A stretch of DNA of 64,000 nucleotides from a virus, in the IMG/VR virus record IMGVR_UViG_3300044643_000328, positions 1 to 64,000 of that record; one strand, given 5' to 3'. The notes beneath the pieces are model-generated. The model made no database searches. It was not told where the DNA came from and saw only the letters and a list, made by a program, of their open reading frames with translations. The translations under genes were made by a program, and so were the position numbers. Positions 36,017 to 44,248 of the stretch are shown one piece after another. Numbering within the stretch: the stretch's first letter is position 1; each line of letters begins with the position of its first letter.

Positions 36017-36271
36017 TCAAACTGTTTTTAGTCCACAATAAAGATCTATAAAAGCCATTTCTCTTTCAGCTATTTTTTTATAGTATCTTTTCTTTTTTAA
36101 ATACTTAACTCCCCACGCTATCCACTCTTGTCTTTGAGCTTCAGTCATAGTCCATTGGAGATACCATTGATCTTTTCTACCAACAACGTCATCATAGCCG
36201 ACTTCTGGATAGCCGGCTATGATAAACATCTGGTCAATAATAGCTTTAGCTACATCAATCTTTCGAGCCAT
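36017..36271 (-). CDS. Small conserved phage protein of unknown function
   Basis: The 84-residue product contains YDDVVGRKDQWYLQWTMTEA followed by QRQEWIAWGVKYLKKK. I recall this Trp-rich pattern from small proteins in many unrelated tailed phages, with no assigned role. The start overlaps the preceding gene by 17 bases, and it ends six bases upstream of the NUMOD-like gene's start. Confidence 0.6.
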   Translation of the reverse strand: MARKIDVAKAIIDQMFIIAGYPEVGYDDVVGRKDQWYLQWTMTEAQRQEWIAWGVKYLKKKRYYKKIAEREMAFIDLYCGLKTV

Positions 36272-36485
36272 AATAAATCTTTCTTACTTTACTACCTAAC
36301 TCGTTATCATTAGGAGTGTTTATAATAGTAGATTCTGGTACTAAAATCTGAGTACGATTAGTACCGCTAGTGTAACATTTACTGCATAGCTGACCTAAAC
36401 CTTCCACGTAACCATTTCTCATGTCTACGTGTGTTGATTCGTCATATGCGGTTTCTACACCACAGGATACGCAACAATCTTTCAT
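36255..36485 (-). CDS. Small zinc-ribbon-like protein
   Basis: The 76-residue product has CCVSCG at residues 4-9 and CSKCY near residue 34, a Cys-x-x-Cys ... Cys-x-x-Cys arrangement that would bind one zinc ion. The rest is polar. No family was recognised. It could be a small nucleic-acid-binding or regulatory protein. Confidence 0.5.
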   Translation of the reverse strand: MKDCCVSCGVETAYDESTHVDMRNGYVEGLGQLCSKCYTSGTNRTQILVPESTIINTPNDNELGSKVRKIYYGSKD

Positions 36486-36513
36486 AGCTGGTTTGTTTAT
36501 AAAATTAAAGTTA

Positions 36514-37206
36514 TTAAACTTCTATTACATTACCAAAAGATGTAAGTCCAAGATCAAAACGGCCATCATATACACAAGCTGCGTTAGAAAACTTAGTCTT
36601 AGTGTGTGAGTAGGTAGATACTCCTTGGTTGGTATCTACACCGTCCATATTGTGGATGTGACCAAAGCACATTAGCTTTAATGTATCACGTAGCTTCCAG
36701 CATCTTTTAGTAAGAGCTTGATCTCCACAGAATTCAAGCTGTCCATGCCTATCAAATGATAAGTCACGTACTCCCTTAGGTGGGCCGTGTACTATAAGTA
36801 CATCAGTGTCATCTGGGATTTTAGCCCAAACGTCATGTGTTTTATCACGAGCTTTCATAAAAGCCCACTGACCAAACGTAGGAGTAATGGGCGATCCGTA
36901 GAACTTGACACCGTCTATAATAGTAGCTGAATTCTCTAAATAGATAATACCACGTTGTGCAAAGTCAGCTGGTGTGACTTTCTTTCTTTCTATAGAAGTA
37001 TCATGATTACCGGCTACATATATCTTATGCTTTACTGGTATCATCTCGTACCAGTTTAAGAAGTTAACAACTTCTGGCTCATTCATATGTACAGCAAACC
37101 AATTAGAGCAGTCACCGCTGTGAACTACTACATCTATACCTTCCCAAGTGCTATCAGGAAACTGATTGTGGTATCCGTGAGTATCACTAATGTGTAGTAT
37201 CTTCAT
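36514..37206 (-). CDS. Calcineurin-like metallophosphoesterase
   Basis: The 230-residue protein shows the complete motif set of this superfamily: DTH at residues 8-10, HSGD near 29-32, AGNHD near 65-69, VHGPP near 139-143 and FGHIH near 178-182, which together bind two metal ions. Its length and compact form are like YfcE or bacterial 2',3'-cyclic phosphodiesterase-type members. Likely substrates are phosphodiesters such as cyclic nucleotides or nucleic-acid ends, which fits the HAD and cyclic-phosphate receiver genes farther down the operon. The start overlaps the preceding gene by 20 bases. Substrate assignment is inference. Confidence 0.85.
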   Translation of the reverse strand: MKILHISDTHGYHNQFPDSTWEGIDVVVHSGDCSNWFAVHMNEPEVVNFLNWYEMIPVKHKIYVAGNHDTSIERKKVTPADFAQRGIIYLENSATIIDGVKFYGSPITPTFGQWAFMKARDKTHDVWAKIPDDTDVLIVHGPPKGVRDLSFDRHGQLEFCGDQALTKRCWKLRDTLKLMCFGHIHNMDGVDTNQGVSTYSHTKTKFSNAACVYDGRFDLGLTSFGNVIEV

Positions 37207-37414
37207 CGTTTAAATAGTTTTGTTCGTTTATATAATTATTAGCATCATTAACATGATTGCATAGACCGTCAGCATGTCCAGCATTATAGTCTTCTACACG
37301 CTGTAGCATTTCTCTGTGTAACAGATTGGTTACCAGGTTGTTAAATACTTCAGTAGTGTCATACCTTGATCGTACATAGTCTGCTAGTCTTTCTACAGGA
37401 GTTTGTCTTTTCAT
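37187..37414 (-). CDS. Small hypothetical protein
   Basis: The 75-residue product (begins MKRQTPVERLADYVRSRYD) is polar, with an acidic, Asn-rich C-terminal tail. It lies two bases after the radical-SAM gene's stop and overlaps the metallophosphoesterase gene. No family was recognised. Confidence 0.55.
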   Translation of the reverse strand: MKRQTPVERLADYVRSRYDTTEVFNNLVTNLLHREMLQRVEDYNAGHADGLCNHVNDANNYINEQNYLNDEDTTH

Positions 37415-37416
37415 AA

Positions 37417-38271
37417 TTAAAATATGTATCTAATGTTAGCGGGATCAAAGAACTCTGCATAGAGTTTAGTAAACTGGTTAATCATTTCTTTCTTTAGCTG
37501 CCACTGGTAACGGATATTATCAGCAGCATACTGAGAATCTTTAGACTCTTGTATATCAGGACGCCATAAAATGTCTCTTACTATATCAGAGTTACGCTCA
37601 TGCTGATGTACGTTGTGTGTAAGGAATATGCATTCACACTTAACATCTATACCGGCAGCTTTAAGTTGCTCAAATAGTTTACGGTATTCTTGTAACCAAC
37701 CATCTGTATAAATGATAGGGCTAAAGTTAATGTGTACTTCCATGTACTGCTGTAGCCTAGGTATACTTTTTATACGCTCTTCTATAGTGTCTGTACCTGG
37801 TTCTAATACATCAGAGTATATCTGAGGCATCAGGCTTACCCGGACCCGGTGTTTATCAGGATGAATTATAAACCTTTCATTAGGACGAAACATAGTTGGA
37901 TACTTAGTAGCAAAGGTGCTCTTAGCCATTTTGTGATTCTCAAACCAGCCAAAAACATGTTCCCAGTTATAGTGTTTACTCATTAGTGCTACATCCGTGC
38001 TACAACCAATATCTATAGTGTAATACTTCTTGTCACATTGGTTTGGAGCTTTGGGCCATGGTTTATCTACTAACCAGTCCCAAACTGATTGTAAAATATC
38101 ATTAGTGTTTTCGTTTATATATACTTTGTCATGGTTGTATCTACCTACATAGCAGTAGGAATTCATACAACCACCCAAGCACCCGTAAATAAAGTTAGGA
38201 CTAACAGCATCTGAGCTGCGTCCATTATCACGGGTGATTAGGGTTTTGGTTTTTTGATGGATAATTTTCAT
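37417..38271 (-). CDS. Spore-photoproduct-lyase-family radical SAM protein
   Basis: The 284-residue protein resembles the spore photoproduct lyase family across its length: a Cys cluster at residues 31-40, DIGCSTDVALMSKHYNWEHV, KMAKSTFATKYP, RVRVSLMPQIYSDVLEPGTD, then HINFSPIIYTDGWLQEY. Radical SAM enzymes hold a [4Fe-4S] cluster with CxxxCxxC. Here Cys31, Cys35 and Cys40 are spaced CxxxCxxxxC (GCLGGCMNSYCY), two residues longer than usual between the second and third Cys. Spore photoproduct lyase repairs UV-linked thymines in spores; in a phage of a probable non-spore-former, the plausible role is repair or modification of phage DNA, which is inference. It is in the same operon as the dNMP kinase and polymerase. 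Confidence 0.75.
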   Translation of the reverse strand: MKIIHQKTKTLITRDNGRSSDAVSPNFIYGCLGGCMNSYCYVGRYNHDKVYINENTNDILQSVWDWLVDKPWPKAPNQCDKKYYTIDIGCSTDVALMSKHYNWEHVFGWFENHKMAKSTFATKYPTMFRPNERFIIHPDKHRVRVSLMPQIYSDVLEPGTDTIEERIKSIPRLQQYMEVHINFSPIIYTDGWLQEYRKLFEQLKAAGIDVKCECIFLTHNVHQHERNSDIVRDILWRPDIQESKDSQYAADNIRYQWQLKKEMINQFTKLYAEFFDPANIRYIF

Positions 38272-38272
38272 A

Positions 38273-38674
38273 CTAATAAGTTGGTATATCCATAGTCTCT
38301 AAACCGTAAGACTTTAGGAAGATGTTAAGCTGCGTGGTTAATCCTTGCTTCTTAATGTCATCCATGTCTTCTATTTGTAGACTAAGTTTAAAATAATGTT
38401 CCATTGCTATAGTAGCAATCTGGAATAATTCAGTCATATCCTGACCTTCATACACTGCTCCTTCATAACCATCTTTTTTAAGCTTGACTAAAAAGTCATC
38501 TACTGGTTTTTGAAGTTCGTCATATAATTGCTTGGTTAACAATTTAATACGTTGTTTAACCAAACTTTTATCTGGAAGTACAGCTTCTTCTAAAAAGTTA
38601 GTCATCATACCACATAGAGCGTGGTATACGATTAAATTATACTTCTTGTGATTTCTTGGTAGGACCTTTCCCAT
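38273..38674 (-). CDS. Hypothetical helical protein
   Basis: The 133-residue product (begins MGKVLPRNHKKYNLIVYH) seems mostly alpha-helical, with Leu and Lys/Asp patterns and no motif I recognise. Its ATG shares a base with the dNMP kinase stop (TAATG), and its stop is one base before the next ATG, so it is embedded in the operon and probably cotranslated. Confidence 0.6.
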   Translation of the reverse strand: MGKVLPRNHKKYNLIVYHALCGMMTNFLEEAVLPDKSLVKQRIKLLTKQLYDELQKPVDDFLVKLKKDGYEGAVYEGQDMTELFQIATIAMEHYFKLSLQIEDMDDIKKQGLTTQLNIFLKSYGLETMDIPTY

Positions 38675-39336
38675 TACATGATTTGATGTTTATATAAAAC
38701 TACCCTGATCTTTTGTATAAGATCGTCTATTTGACTGTCATTATTAATTACAGCATCAAAGCTCCAATTGTCTAAACTAGTCTCAGATGGATGTGGATTG
38801 ATGGGCTGTACACCTGGTCTGTTTATACGTATAACAATACCACCAGCTTTCTTAATAGCTTCTGCTTCATTAGGAAAACGTGTATCTGTAATAATCCAAT
38901 TAGGATAATCAACACAGTTAACTGTTGTTCCCATTTTACTTGTACCGCATTCTGATGACTGTTTTTTATAGTCAGCCATAACAGCGTTGACCCATGCATT
39001 AGTATGTAAACCATCTCTAATTGCATCAGTACCTAGTTTTTGTAATAAGTCTCTTACAGTCATTGGTACTAATTGCATATCCTGCTTCTTTGGAAAGATA
39101 CCGTCTTGTCTTTTACCAGGTCTCATTTTTAATGAAGACCACTCTGGACCTAATTCTGTTTTCTTAAACTCTTGGTCTTCAAACTTTTCTACAGGGATGC
39201 CTGTTAGTATAGAAGCCATGGTCTTTAATTTACCAGCCCATTTCTTAACCTCCCATTTGTTTAGGCTAATCTCTTGTATAATAGTACCCGCTAAATCTTT
39301 TCCAGATCCGGAGTATCCGCTAATTCCTATAATCAT
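38674..39336 (-). CDS. Deoxynucleoside monophosphate kinase
   Basis: The 220-residue protein begins MIIGISGYSGSGKD, a P-loop at residues 7-14, and has the further features of phage dNMP kinases (T4 gp1-like): TVRDLLQKLGTDAIRDGLHTNAW, then WIITDTRFPNEAEAIKKAGG, and IRINRPG near the end. The enzyme phosphorylates dNMPs to dNDPs, including those from degraded host DNA, and so feeds phage replication. It overlaps both neighbours by a few bases. The length fits the family. The fold and motif assignment is solid; nucleotide preference is not visible. Confidence 0.85.
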   Translation of the reverse strand: MIIGISGYSGSGKDLAGTIIQEISLNKWEVKKWAGKLKTMASILTGIPVEKFEDQEFKKTELGPEWSSLKMRPGKRQDGIFPKKQDMQLVPMTVRDLLQKLGTDAIRDGLHTNAWVNAVMADYKKQSSECGTSKMGTTVNCVDYPNWIITDTRFPNEAEAIKKAGGIVIRINRPGVQPINPHPSETSLDNWSFDAVINNDSQIDDLIQKIRVVLYKHQIM

Positions 39337-39635
39337 AAGTTTACATCTTCATGTTTAAGTATATCATACACGTTATCATAATCTATATCTACTAGTGTCC
39401 CTACAGGAAGATCGTAGATAACAAGATTATTAGCTACAGATGCTGTAATGTTTCGTTTGTCTCTATCTATTGATACAACGTTACACCAGAATCTTTCTTC
39501 ACCTGGACATATTTTTACATAATCACCTTCTTGAATGTCATTAAGACAATCTTCACAAGGAGCGTTAAAAGTAGAGGGATATTTGATTGCCAGTTCTCTG
39601 GCGTTAATTAGTTCCATTATTGTATTTTTAATCAT
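39333..39635 (-). CDS. DUF2314-like small protein
   Basis: Residues about 30-95 (GDYVKICPGEERFWCNVVSI, then VGTLVDIDYDNVYDI) resemble the DUF2314 layout 'GDxVKl...eRfWV...l.....G..v.f....I.D', which has no known function. ATG 39635 overlaps the preceding stop; an in-frame ATG seven codons on (MELINAREL) is an alternative start. Its end overlaps the dNMP kinase start by four bases. Confidence 0.5.
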   Translation of the reverse strand: MIKNTIMELINARELAIKYPSTFNAPCEDCLNDIQEGDYVKICPGEERFWCNVVSIDRDKRNITASVANNLVIYDLPVGTLVDIDYDNVYDILKHEDVNL

Positions 39636-39969
39636 TAAAGTAAAAGTCAGGATGTCTTTCTTCTTCTAAAGCTTTTACTAAGTTGTTGTGTCCTTGTAAA
39701 GCTTCATCATAAGTATTGTATCTACGCTGATATTCATTATGCGGGCCTTCAAATATCATAGACTCAAATAATACTGGGTCAGATGATTCTTCAGTTGTAC
39801 CAAAGTTTAAGCTGTGGTCAAAGTGTAAGAATACTGTAGATATTCTTTGGTTACCTATAAGTGTATTGCCAACATGTTTTGTAGGCCCACTAAAGTCACC
39901 TAGCATAGGATACTTACCTTCTGGTAGCATTTCTACTGTATGATCTTCATTTAATTTATACCATCTCAT
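39628..39969 (-). CDS. Conserved small phage protein of unknown function
   Basis: The 113-residue product has MRWYKLNEDHTV at its start, then VFLHFDHSLNFG, DPVLFESMIFEG and RRYNTYDEALQGHNNLVKAL. I recognise this order (WYK..., 'D/HxFG', 'LFETMxF', 'RYxTxxEAxxGH') from small proteins in many phages of different hosts, with no assigned role. It is directly followed by an overlapping gene. Confidence 0.6.
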   Translation of the reverse strand: MRWYKLNEDHTVEMLPEGKYPMLGDFSGPTKHVGNTLIGNQRISTVFLHFDHSLNFGTTEESSDPVLFESMIFEGPHNEYQRRYNTYDEALQGHNNLVKALEEERHPDFYFND

Positions 39970-39971
39970 AA

Positions 39972-40313
39972 TTATTGTTTGTATTTTTTATTAATATGGG
40001 CTTCTATTAATTCTATAACTTCTTCCATATCTTCTTGTGGAAGAGCTATAAGTTGTTCTGTAATAAGCATTACATAAACTAAATCTGCTTTATCTAATTC
40101 TTTTTTTACTATAAGGGCTGATTCAGAATCGGGTAGTAAATCACATACGTGATTAATAGCTGCTTTAACTTTTTGTAAAGCGTTGTTCAAAACATACTTT
40201 TGTTTCTGTGATGTAGCAGCTTTTGCATAGTCAATTCTTACTTCTATACATTTCATATGCTGCAAAACAGATGAAAATAGTTCTCCTATAGACGTTTCGT
40301 TTAAGGTGTCCAT
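39972..40313 (-). CDS. Hypothetical helical protein
   Basis: The 113-residue product (begins MDTLNETSIGELFSSVLQHM) is predicted helical throughout, with an acidic C-terminal half (PQEDMEEVIELIEAHINK). It starts just downstream of the 40327-40348 terminator, so a promoter of its own or read-through must supply transcription. No family was recognised. Confidence 0.55.
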   Translation of the reverse strand: MDTLNETSIGELFSSVLQHMKCIEVRIDYAKAATSQKQKYVLNNALQKVKAAINHVCDLLPDSESALIVKKELDKADLVYVMLITEQLIALPQEDMEEVIELIEAHINKKYKQ

Positions 40314-40320
40314 ACTAAAT

Positions 40321-40350
40321 ATTAAAAGCAGGAGGTTTCCCCCCTGCTTG
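40321..40350 (-). terminator. GAAA-tetraloop terminator after the DUF932-like gene
   Basis: Read on the - strand, AGCAGGGGG (40348-40340) pairs with CCTCCTGCT (40335-40327), with one G-T wobble and a GAAA loop, followed by a T-rich run. It probably ends or attenuates transcription in the middle of the leftward operon. Confidence 0.75.
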
Positions 40351-40358
40351 TTTTTAAA

Positions 40359-41186
40359 TTACATGAATGTTACTCCAAAGCTATCTTGGTCTACCAACTC
40401 AAAAGATGGTTCTTCTTGTTCTGAAGATACAATATCATCTGGAGTTATCTCTGGTATAGAAAGTGTTTGTAGTTGACCAAATTCGTTAACAAAGAAGTTA
40501 TGTACTTCTTGATGGTCGTTTAAGAAAGTTAGCGGATGAGATTCTTTTAAAGCAAGAGTTATATGATTGTATAAGCTCCATGCTGAATTAGGATCTGCAT
40601 TGTAACTATGAGAAGGAGTAGTCATCTCTCTTTTAACTTGAGCAAGCTGAGTTAAAGTTAAGATTTCTTTATCAGCGTAAAGCTGTCCAATAATACTACT
40701 TTGGTCTCTTTTAGATAAACGTGTTTGCTTAAGCATCTCTTTATCTGCAATAAGATTGTTATAGTATTGTGTAGCATTAGCTATCTGAAATTGAATAGAT
40801 GATGTAACATCTGCTAAAGCTGTACCTGTATGTTTACGCTTGTAGTTACCTAGATCTCCAGATACTACACCGTTCATGCATACAAATACTTGTGCTCCTA
40901 TAGCACATTTAAACTTCATCATCTTGTTGTATGAGTTGCTCCACGCAAACATCATACCCATATCTTTATCTGTAGTAGAGTTAAGATGATAGATACCTTG
41001 TGCTATCTGACCATCTAAGCTACATTTATATAGTGATTTTGTTACCTCTAAGCCAGCAGATGCTAGCTCTTGTTTGGCTTGATCAATTACATAGCCGTGA
41101 GGAATTACAGTGTAAGTCTTCCCGTGTGTAGGAAGAGCTGTGTTTCTAATGTGTTGTTCTGTTACAAACGTTGTTTTAATTGGCAT
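40359..41186 (-). CDS. DUF932-like protein
   Basis: The 275-residue protein contains MMFAWSNSYNKMMKFKCAIG followed by AQVFVCMNGVVSGDLGNYKRKHTG. This resembles the 'NS.D.S..F......VVC.NGL........KHT' core of DUF932 proteins, which are common on phages and mobile elements and have no settled function. The C-terminus is acidic. It is transcribed just after the DNA polymerase gene (10-base gap) and is followed by a strong terminator. It would be worth testing as a replication accessory; this is only context. Confidence 0.55.
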   Translation of the reverse strand: MPIKTTFVTEQHIRNTALPTHGKTYTVIPHGYVIDQAKQELASAGLEVTKSLYKCSLDGQIAQGIYHLNSTTDKDMGMMFAWSNSYNKMMKFKCAIGAQVFVCMNGVVSGDLGNYKRKHTGTALADVTSSIQFQIANATQYYNNLIADKEMLKQTRLSKRDQSSIIGQLYADKEILTLTQLAQVKREMTTPSHSYNADPNSAWSLYNHITLALKESHPLTFLNDHQEVHNFFVNEFGQLQTLSIPEITPDDIVSSEQEEPSFELVDQDSFGVTFM

Positions 41187-41196
41187 AATTGTGGGG

Positions 41197-43137
41197 TTAA
41201 AAGAGTGAGAGTTGTGTTGAAGATCTTGGTTTGACCTTTTCTATTTGTTCAATTTGTTTATAGATTTCTTCTAAATAGTATGACTTGTTTATATCATACT
41301 CACTGAACGGTTTATTTGGATCTATCTTATTTATTACAGTTTGTAACCATTGTCCAGCTTCAGCCTGTATTTCTCTACCATCCTTGTTGCATTTAACAAG
41401 TTTAGATCCTCTGTTAGAGATAAAATATCTTATAATTTTTTGTAGCTTGTTTACATGTAGAGCACCGTCTTTTACACTACGCTCTTCAAAGTACCAACCA
41501 CCTTTAGATTTAACTCCTGCACAGTAGTCAAATATGTTTTGATCTTGTGCAAGAAAGTCTTCAGGCATTATACCTTTAGTAAAATATGCATACACTGCTT
41601 TAGGTACAACAAGGCAGCTTTTGTTCTTATGGAAGATAGATACTTTTTTCTTTTCAAGATCTTCCCACTCAAACTTACCTTTACATTTAGTTTTACCGTT
41701 TTTATAAATTGCTATATAGTTGTTAACGTCAGCTAAGATAAGTTTACTATACTCATCATGCTCTAGACTTAACTGAGTCATTAGCTCCCACTTACGACAT
41801 ATCTCGTGGTATTTCTCGATTTTGTCATTAGGTAGTAAAGTCTCAAGACCATCAGTGTTTTGCATAAGAGGCACAGCTTCTGGTATTTGCTCACAGATCA
41901 TTTCATAGAGCATGCTTAAGCTAAGCTGACCGTTGATGGTAATCTGCATAGTCATCTTTGGATCGTACAGGAAACTATTTTCATCACCTGTTAAACCGTA
42001 TGTGCTGTTAAGAATAATCTTATACACGTAGTTTTTAGGGTCAGACTTAGGAATCTTCTTACGCTCTTCAAAGAACCACTCATATAGATTGCAAAACTCT
42101 TGTGCTGGTAGATGCTCTGGATGAAATCCATTTCTAATAGCTAGATTAGGATAGAAGCTAGTTACATCGGATGTCATAATAGTCCATCCTGGTTTAGCTT
42201 CATATACTCCTGCATCTGCTGCACCGTGAATACCGCCTAGACCGTAATCAGTTTTAACACCTTTATAGTTCATACTAAACTTAAATCCATCTTTAGTAGA
42301 TGTAATTACTTTAGTACGTAGATAGTCTAATACTTTCTGAAACTCTGGTGTTTGAAATTTAATGTAAGGTAGTATACACTCTGCAAGGATTATATAATCT
42401 CTTGGCGTTCTCATCTGTTTGATTTCAGATTTTGGTATACCTAGCTTCTGGTGCAAGAAGTGTACGAATAACTCTTTAGATATGCGGGGCTCTGACGCAG
42501 AATACAAGTCAATGTTATATTCTTTAGTAAGAGTCTGTCTAAGTTGTATTTGTTCTTTAGAATGTTCTAGTATCATTTTAGTACTAAGAACATCATTGTG
42601 ACAATACTTTATGATCATCTGTAACTGCTCTGGAGTTTCAACAGGCATGTAATGCGGGTGAGGCATCTCTTCTACATTCTGCCAATCCATAGAATACTGT
42701 ATCCATTTAAGAGAGCTCATCTTGGCACGGTTGTCCCAGTGGTTCATCTTAAATAAATCTATCTGGCGGATCTTAAGTTTATATAGAGGGTATTCTGCAA
42801 ACTCTCCTTTGTCAGATTTGTTTATAGTCTTCTGTGCATAGTCATAGATATATTTGATAACAGCTTCTGTATCAAGCTTTAAAAGCTTAGCTTGGTTATC
42901 TAATATACTTTGGCTTATCTGAGCATCAAACGCTATACCGTTATAAGAAATATGGTATTGCTTCTGAGCTACACAGTTATTTAAGAAAGCTATAAACTTA
43001 GGGAGATCGTTTCTGTCTTTGTGTATTACAAAAAGATGTTTGACAGATTCATCTTTGTAGTGTTGGAATACTGCTACAAAACAATTAGAAAGAGTTTCGT
43101 AGTCCATTACCCAATGTGTCATTGGCCTATCGCTCAT
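41197..43137 (-). CDS. Family B DNA polymerase with 3'-5' exonuclease
   Basis: The 646-residue protein has an N-terminal DEDDy exonuclease: Exo I MDYETL (Asp12, Glu14), Exo II SYNGIAFDAQ and Exo III YCHNDVLST. The polymerase palm follows: motif A SDVTSFYPNL with Asp324, motif B KIILNSTYGLTGDENS, and motif C QNTDGLE with Asp429. The usual motif C is YxDTDS, and here the first Asp is Asn427; the catalytic second Asp is kept. A KxY-like KAVYAYF segment is present. The protein is shorter than T4-type enzymes. Replicative synthesis of phage DNA is the expected role, together with the DnaB-like helicase, primase and SSB upstream. A terminator separates it from the preceding gene. Confidence 0.9.
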   Translation of the reverse strand: MSDRPMTHWVMDYETLSNCFVAVFQHYKDESVKHLFVIHKDRNDLPKFIAFLNNCVAQKQYHISYNGIAFDAQISQSILDNQAKLLKLDTEAVIKYIYDYAQKTINKSDKGEFAEYPLYKLKIRQIDLFKMNHWDNRAKMSSLKWIQYSMDWQNVEEMPHPHYMPVETPEQLQMIIKYCHNDVLSTKMILEHSKEQIQLRQTLTKEYNIDLYSASEPRISKELFVHFLHQKLGIPKSEIKQMRTPRDYIILAECILPYIKFQTPEFQKVLDYLRTKVITSTKDGFKFSMNYKGVKTDYGLGGIHGAADAGVYEAKPGWTIMTSDVTSFYPNLAIRNGFHPEHLPAQEFCNLYEWFFEERKKIPKSDPKNYVYKIILNSTYGLTGDENSFLYDPKMTMQITINGQLSLSMLYEMICEQIPEAVPLMQNTDGLETLLPNDKIEKYHEICRKWELMTQLSLEHDEYSKLILADVNNYIAIYKNGKTKCKGKFEWEDLEKKKVSIFHKNKSCLVVPKAVYAYFTKGIMPEDFLAQDQNIFDYCAGVKSKGGWYFEERSVKDGALHVNKLQKIIRYFISNRGSKLVKCNKDGREIQAEAGQWLQTVINKIDPNKPFSEYDINKSYYLEEIYKQIEQIEKVKPRSSTQLSLF

Positions 43138-43179
43138 ATGTGTGGTGTTCAGTTAAGCTGTCCCCCCAATATAAGAAGC

Positions 43180-43206
43180 CAAAAAAAGGCAGATGGGTAA
43201 CTGCCT
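43180..43206 (-). terminator. Terminator upstream of the polymerase gene
   Basis: On the - strand, AGGCAG and CTGCCT (43206-43187) form a 6-bp stem with an 8-base loop, followed by seven T residues. It lies between the stop of the 43247-43651 gene and the polymerase start. A second, weaker hairpin with ACGG/CCGT arms overlaps the upstream stop codon. Confidence 0.65.
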
Positions 43207-43246
43207 CTTAATGGTCATCTTAAACTCTAAAAAAATAGCTACGGAA

Positions 43247-43651
43247 TTACACCGTAACAATACTGCTTTGTTTCACAGGAGCTTTAACAGCATCTACGTA
43301 TTGATTGTAATCAAAGGTGTCTGCATTTAAAGCTAGTAAATTGATTATATCTTTAATCTCTTCTGGTGATTCTACGTAGTACTCATAGTAAGTCTCAATA
43401 GTCTTACGCTCTTCTGCGTACTCTTTACCATTAGATCTTTTTCCTATCTTCATTGTTTGTGGGTCTCCAAACTCATTAAGCTTAGCTAGCATGTGTAAAG
43501 ATTGTTTCTTCTCTTTACCAATAAGAGCTAACACTTTAGCTTCAGGATCAAAAATAGCCTCATTATAAGGACTGTCTGGAGTAGCTGGGATCATCTTAAA
43601 TGTTTTACCATTAGCCCAGGTCCCAGTAATAAGAATCATTGATTTGTTCAT
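43247..43651 (-). CDS. Hypothetical protein
   Basis: The 134-residue product (begins MNKSMILITGTWANGKTFKM) has a mixed alpha/beta look. The segment TGTWANGKTFKMI superficially resembles a P-loop but does not fit GxxxxGK(S/T). It lies in the replication operon between an unknown gene and the DNA polymerase gene. No family was recognised. Confidence 0.6.
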   Translation of the reverse strand: MNKSMILITGTWANGKTFKMIPATPDSPYNEAIFDPEAKVLALIGKEKKQSLHMLAKLNEFGDPQTMKIGKRSNGKEYAEERKTIETYYEYYVESPEEIKDIINLLALNADTFDYNQYVDAVKAPVKQSSIVTV

Positions 43652-43674
43652 TGTTTGTTTTTTATACTGTAAAA

Positions 43675-44235
43675 TTACACTGTTTTCTTTAACATATCCA
43701 AATCTTTTACTGGAATTTTTAAAGTTTCTTTTTCTAAGTCACAAGGATCACAAAGTTCACCTAATTCTTTAAGGGTGGTGGCGGGTACATCCAATAGCTT
43801 TGCATAGGTGTCAAAATACTTATCTGGATATAAATAGGTTTCTATATACTTGTACTCACTAGAAGTGTCTCCATAGTATGATTTGATGGCCCTTTTAAGT
43901 ACAGGTGAGAGCTTGGAATACTTACCTAATAAAAAACTATACCAGTCTGTTTGATATATCTCAAAATCAAACACATACAGATTATAATCTTCTATATCTA
44001 GAACATGACTAAACAGTGGGTTACCAATCAACATCTGTGACTCAAACTTTTTGAATCCTTCAGATGTATCTTTTTTATAACTGCATATAAGTTTAGTATC
44101 TTCAGGTTGTATAACTTCATCAATTGATAAGTATACACCTGTAGGTGTAAAGTTACTAGTCCTCTTTATTCCCAGGGCAGGGAATAAAAAGGATCTAGAC
44201 TTTTGGAAGTATTTGGTGTATAAGCTCTCTATCAT
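43675..44235 (-). CDS. Hypothetical protein
   Basis: The 186-residue product (begins MIESLYTKYFQKSRSFLFPA) is rich in Tyr and Leu, with a CDPCD pair of cysteines near residue 165. I recall similar proteins from other Bacteroidota phages but no function. It sits directly after the RecB-like exonuclease gene (13-base gap), so a replication or recombination link is possible. Confidence 0.6.
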   Translation of the reverse strand: MIESLYTKYFQKSRSFLFPALGIKRTSNFTPTGVYLSIDEVIQPEDTKLICSYKKDTSEGFKKFESQMLIGNPLFSHVLDIEDYNLYVFDFEIYQTDWYSFLLGKYSKLSPVLKRAIKSYYGDTSSEYKYIETYLYPDKYFDTYAKLLDVPATTLKELGELCDPCDLEKETLKIPVKDLDMLKKTV

Positions 44236-44248
44236 TTATACAATTTGT

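Noticed and set aside
43553-43651. P-loop in the 43247-43651 product (TGTWANGKTFK)
   Set aside because: Spacing does not fit GxxxxGK(S/T): only three residues separate Gly from Gly-Lys-Thr, and no Walker B was found.
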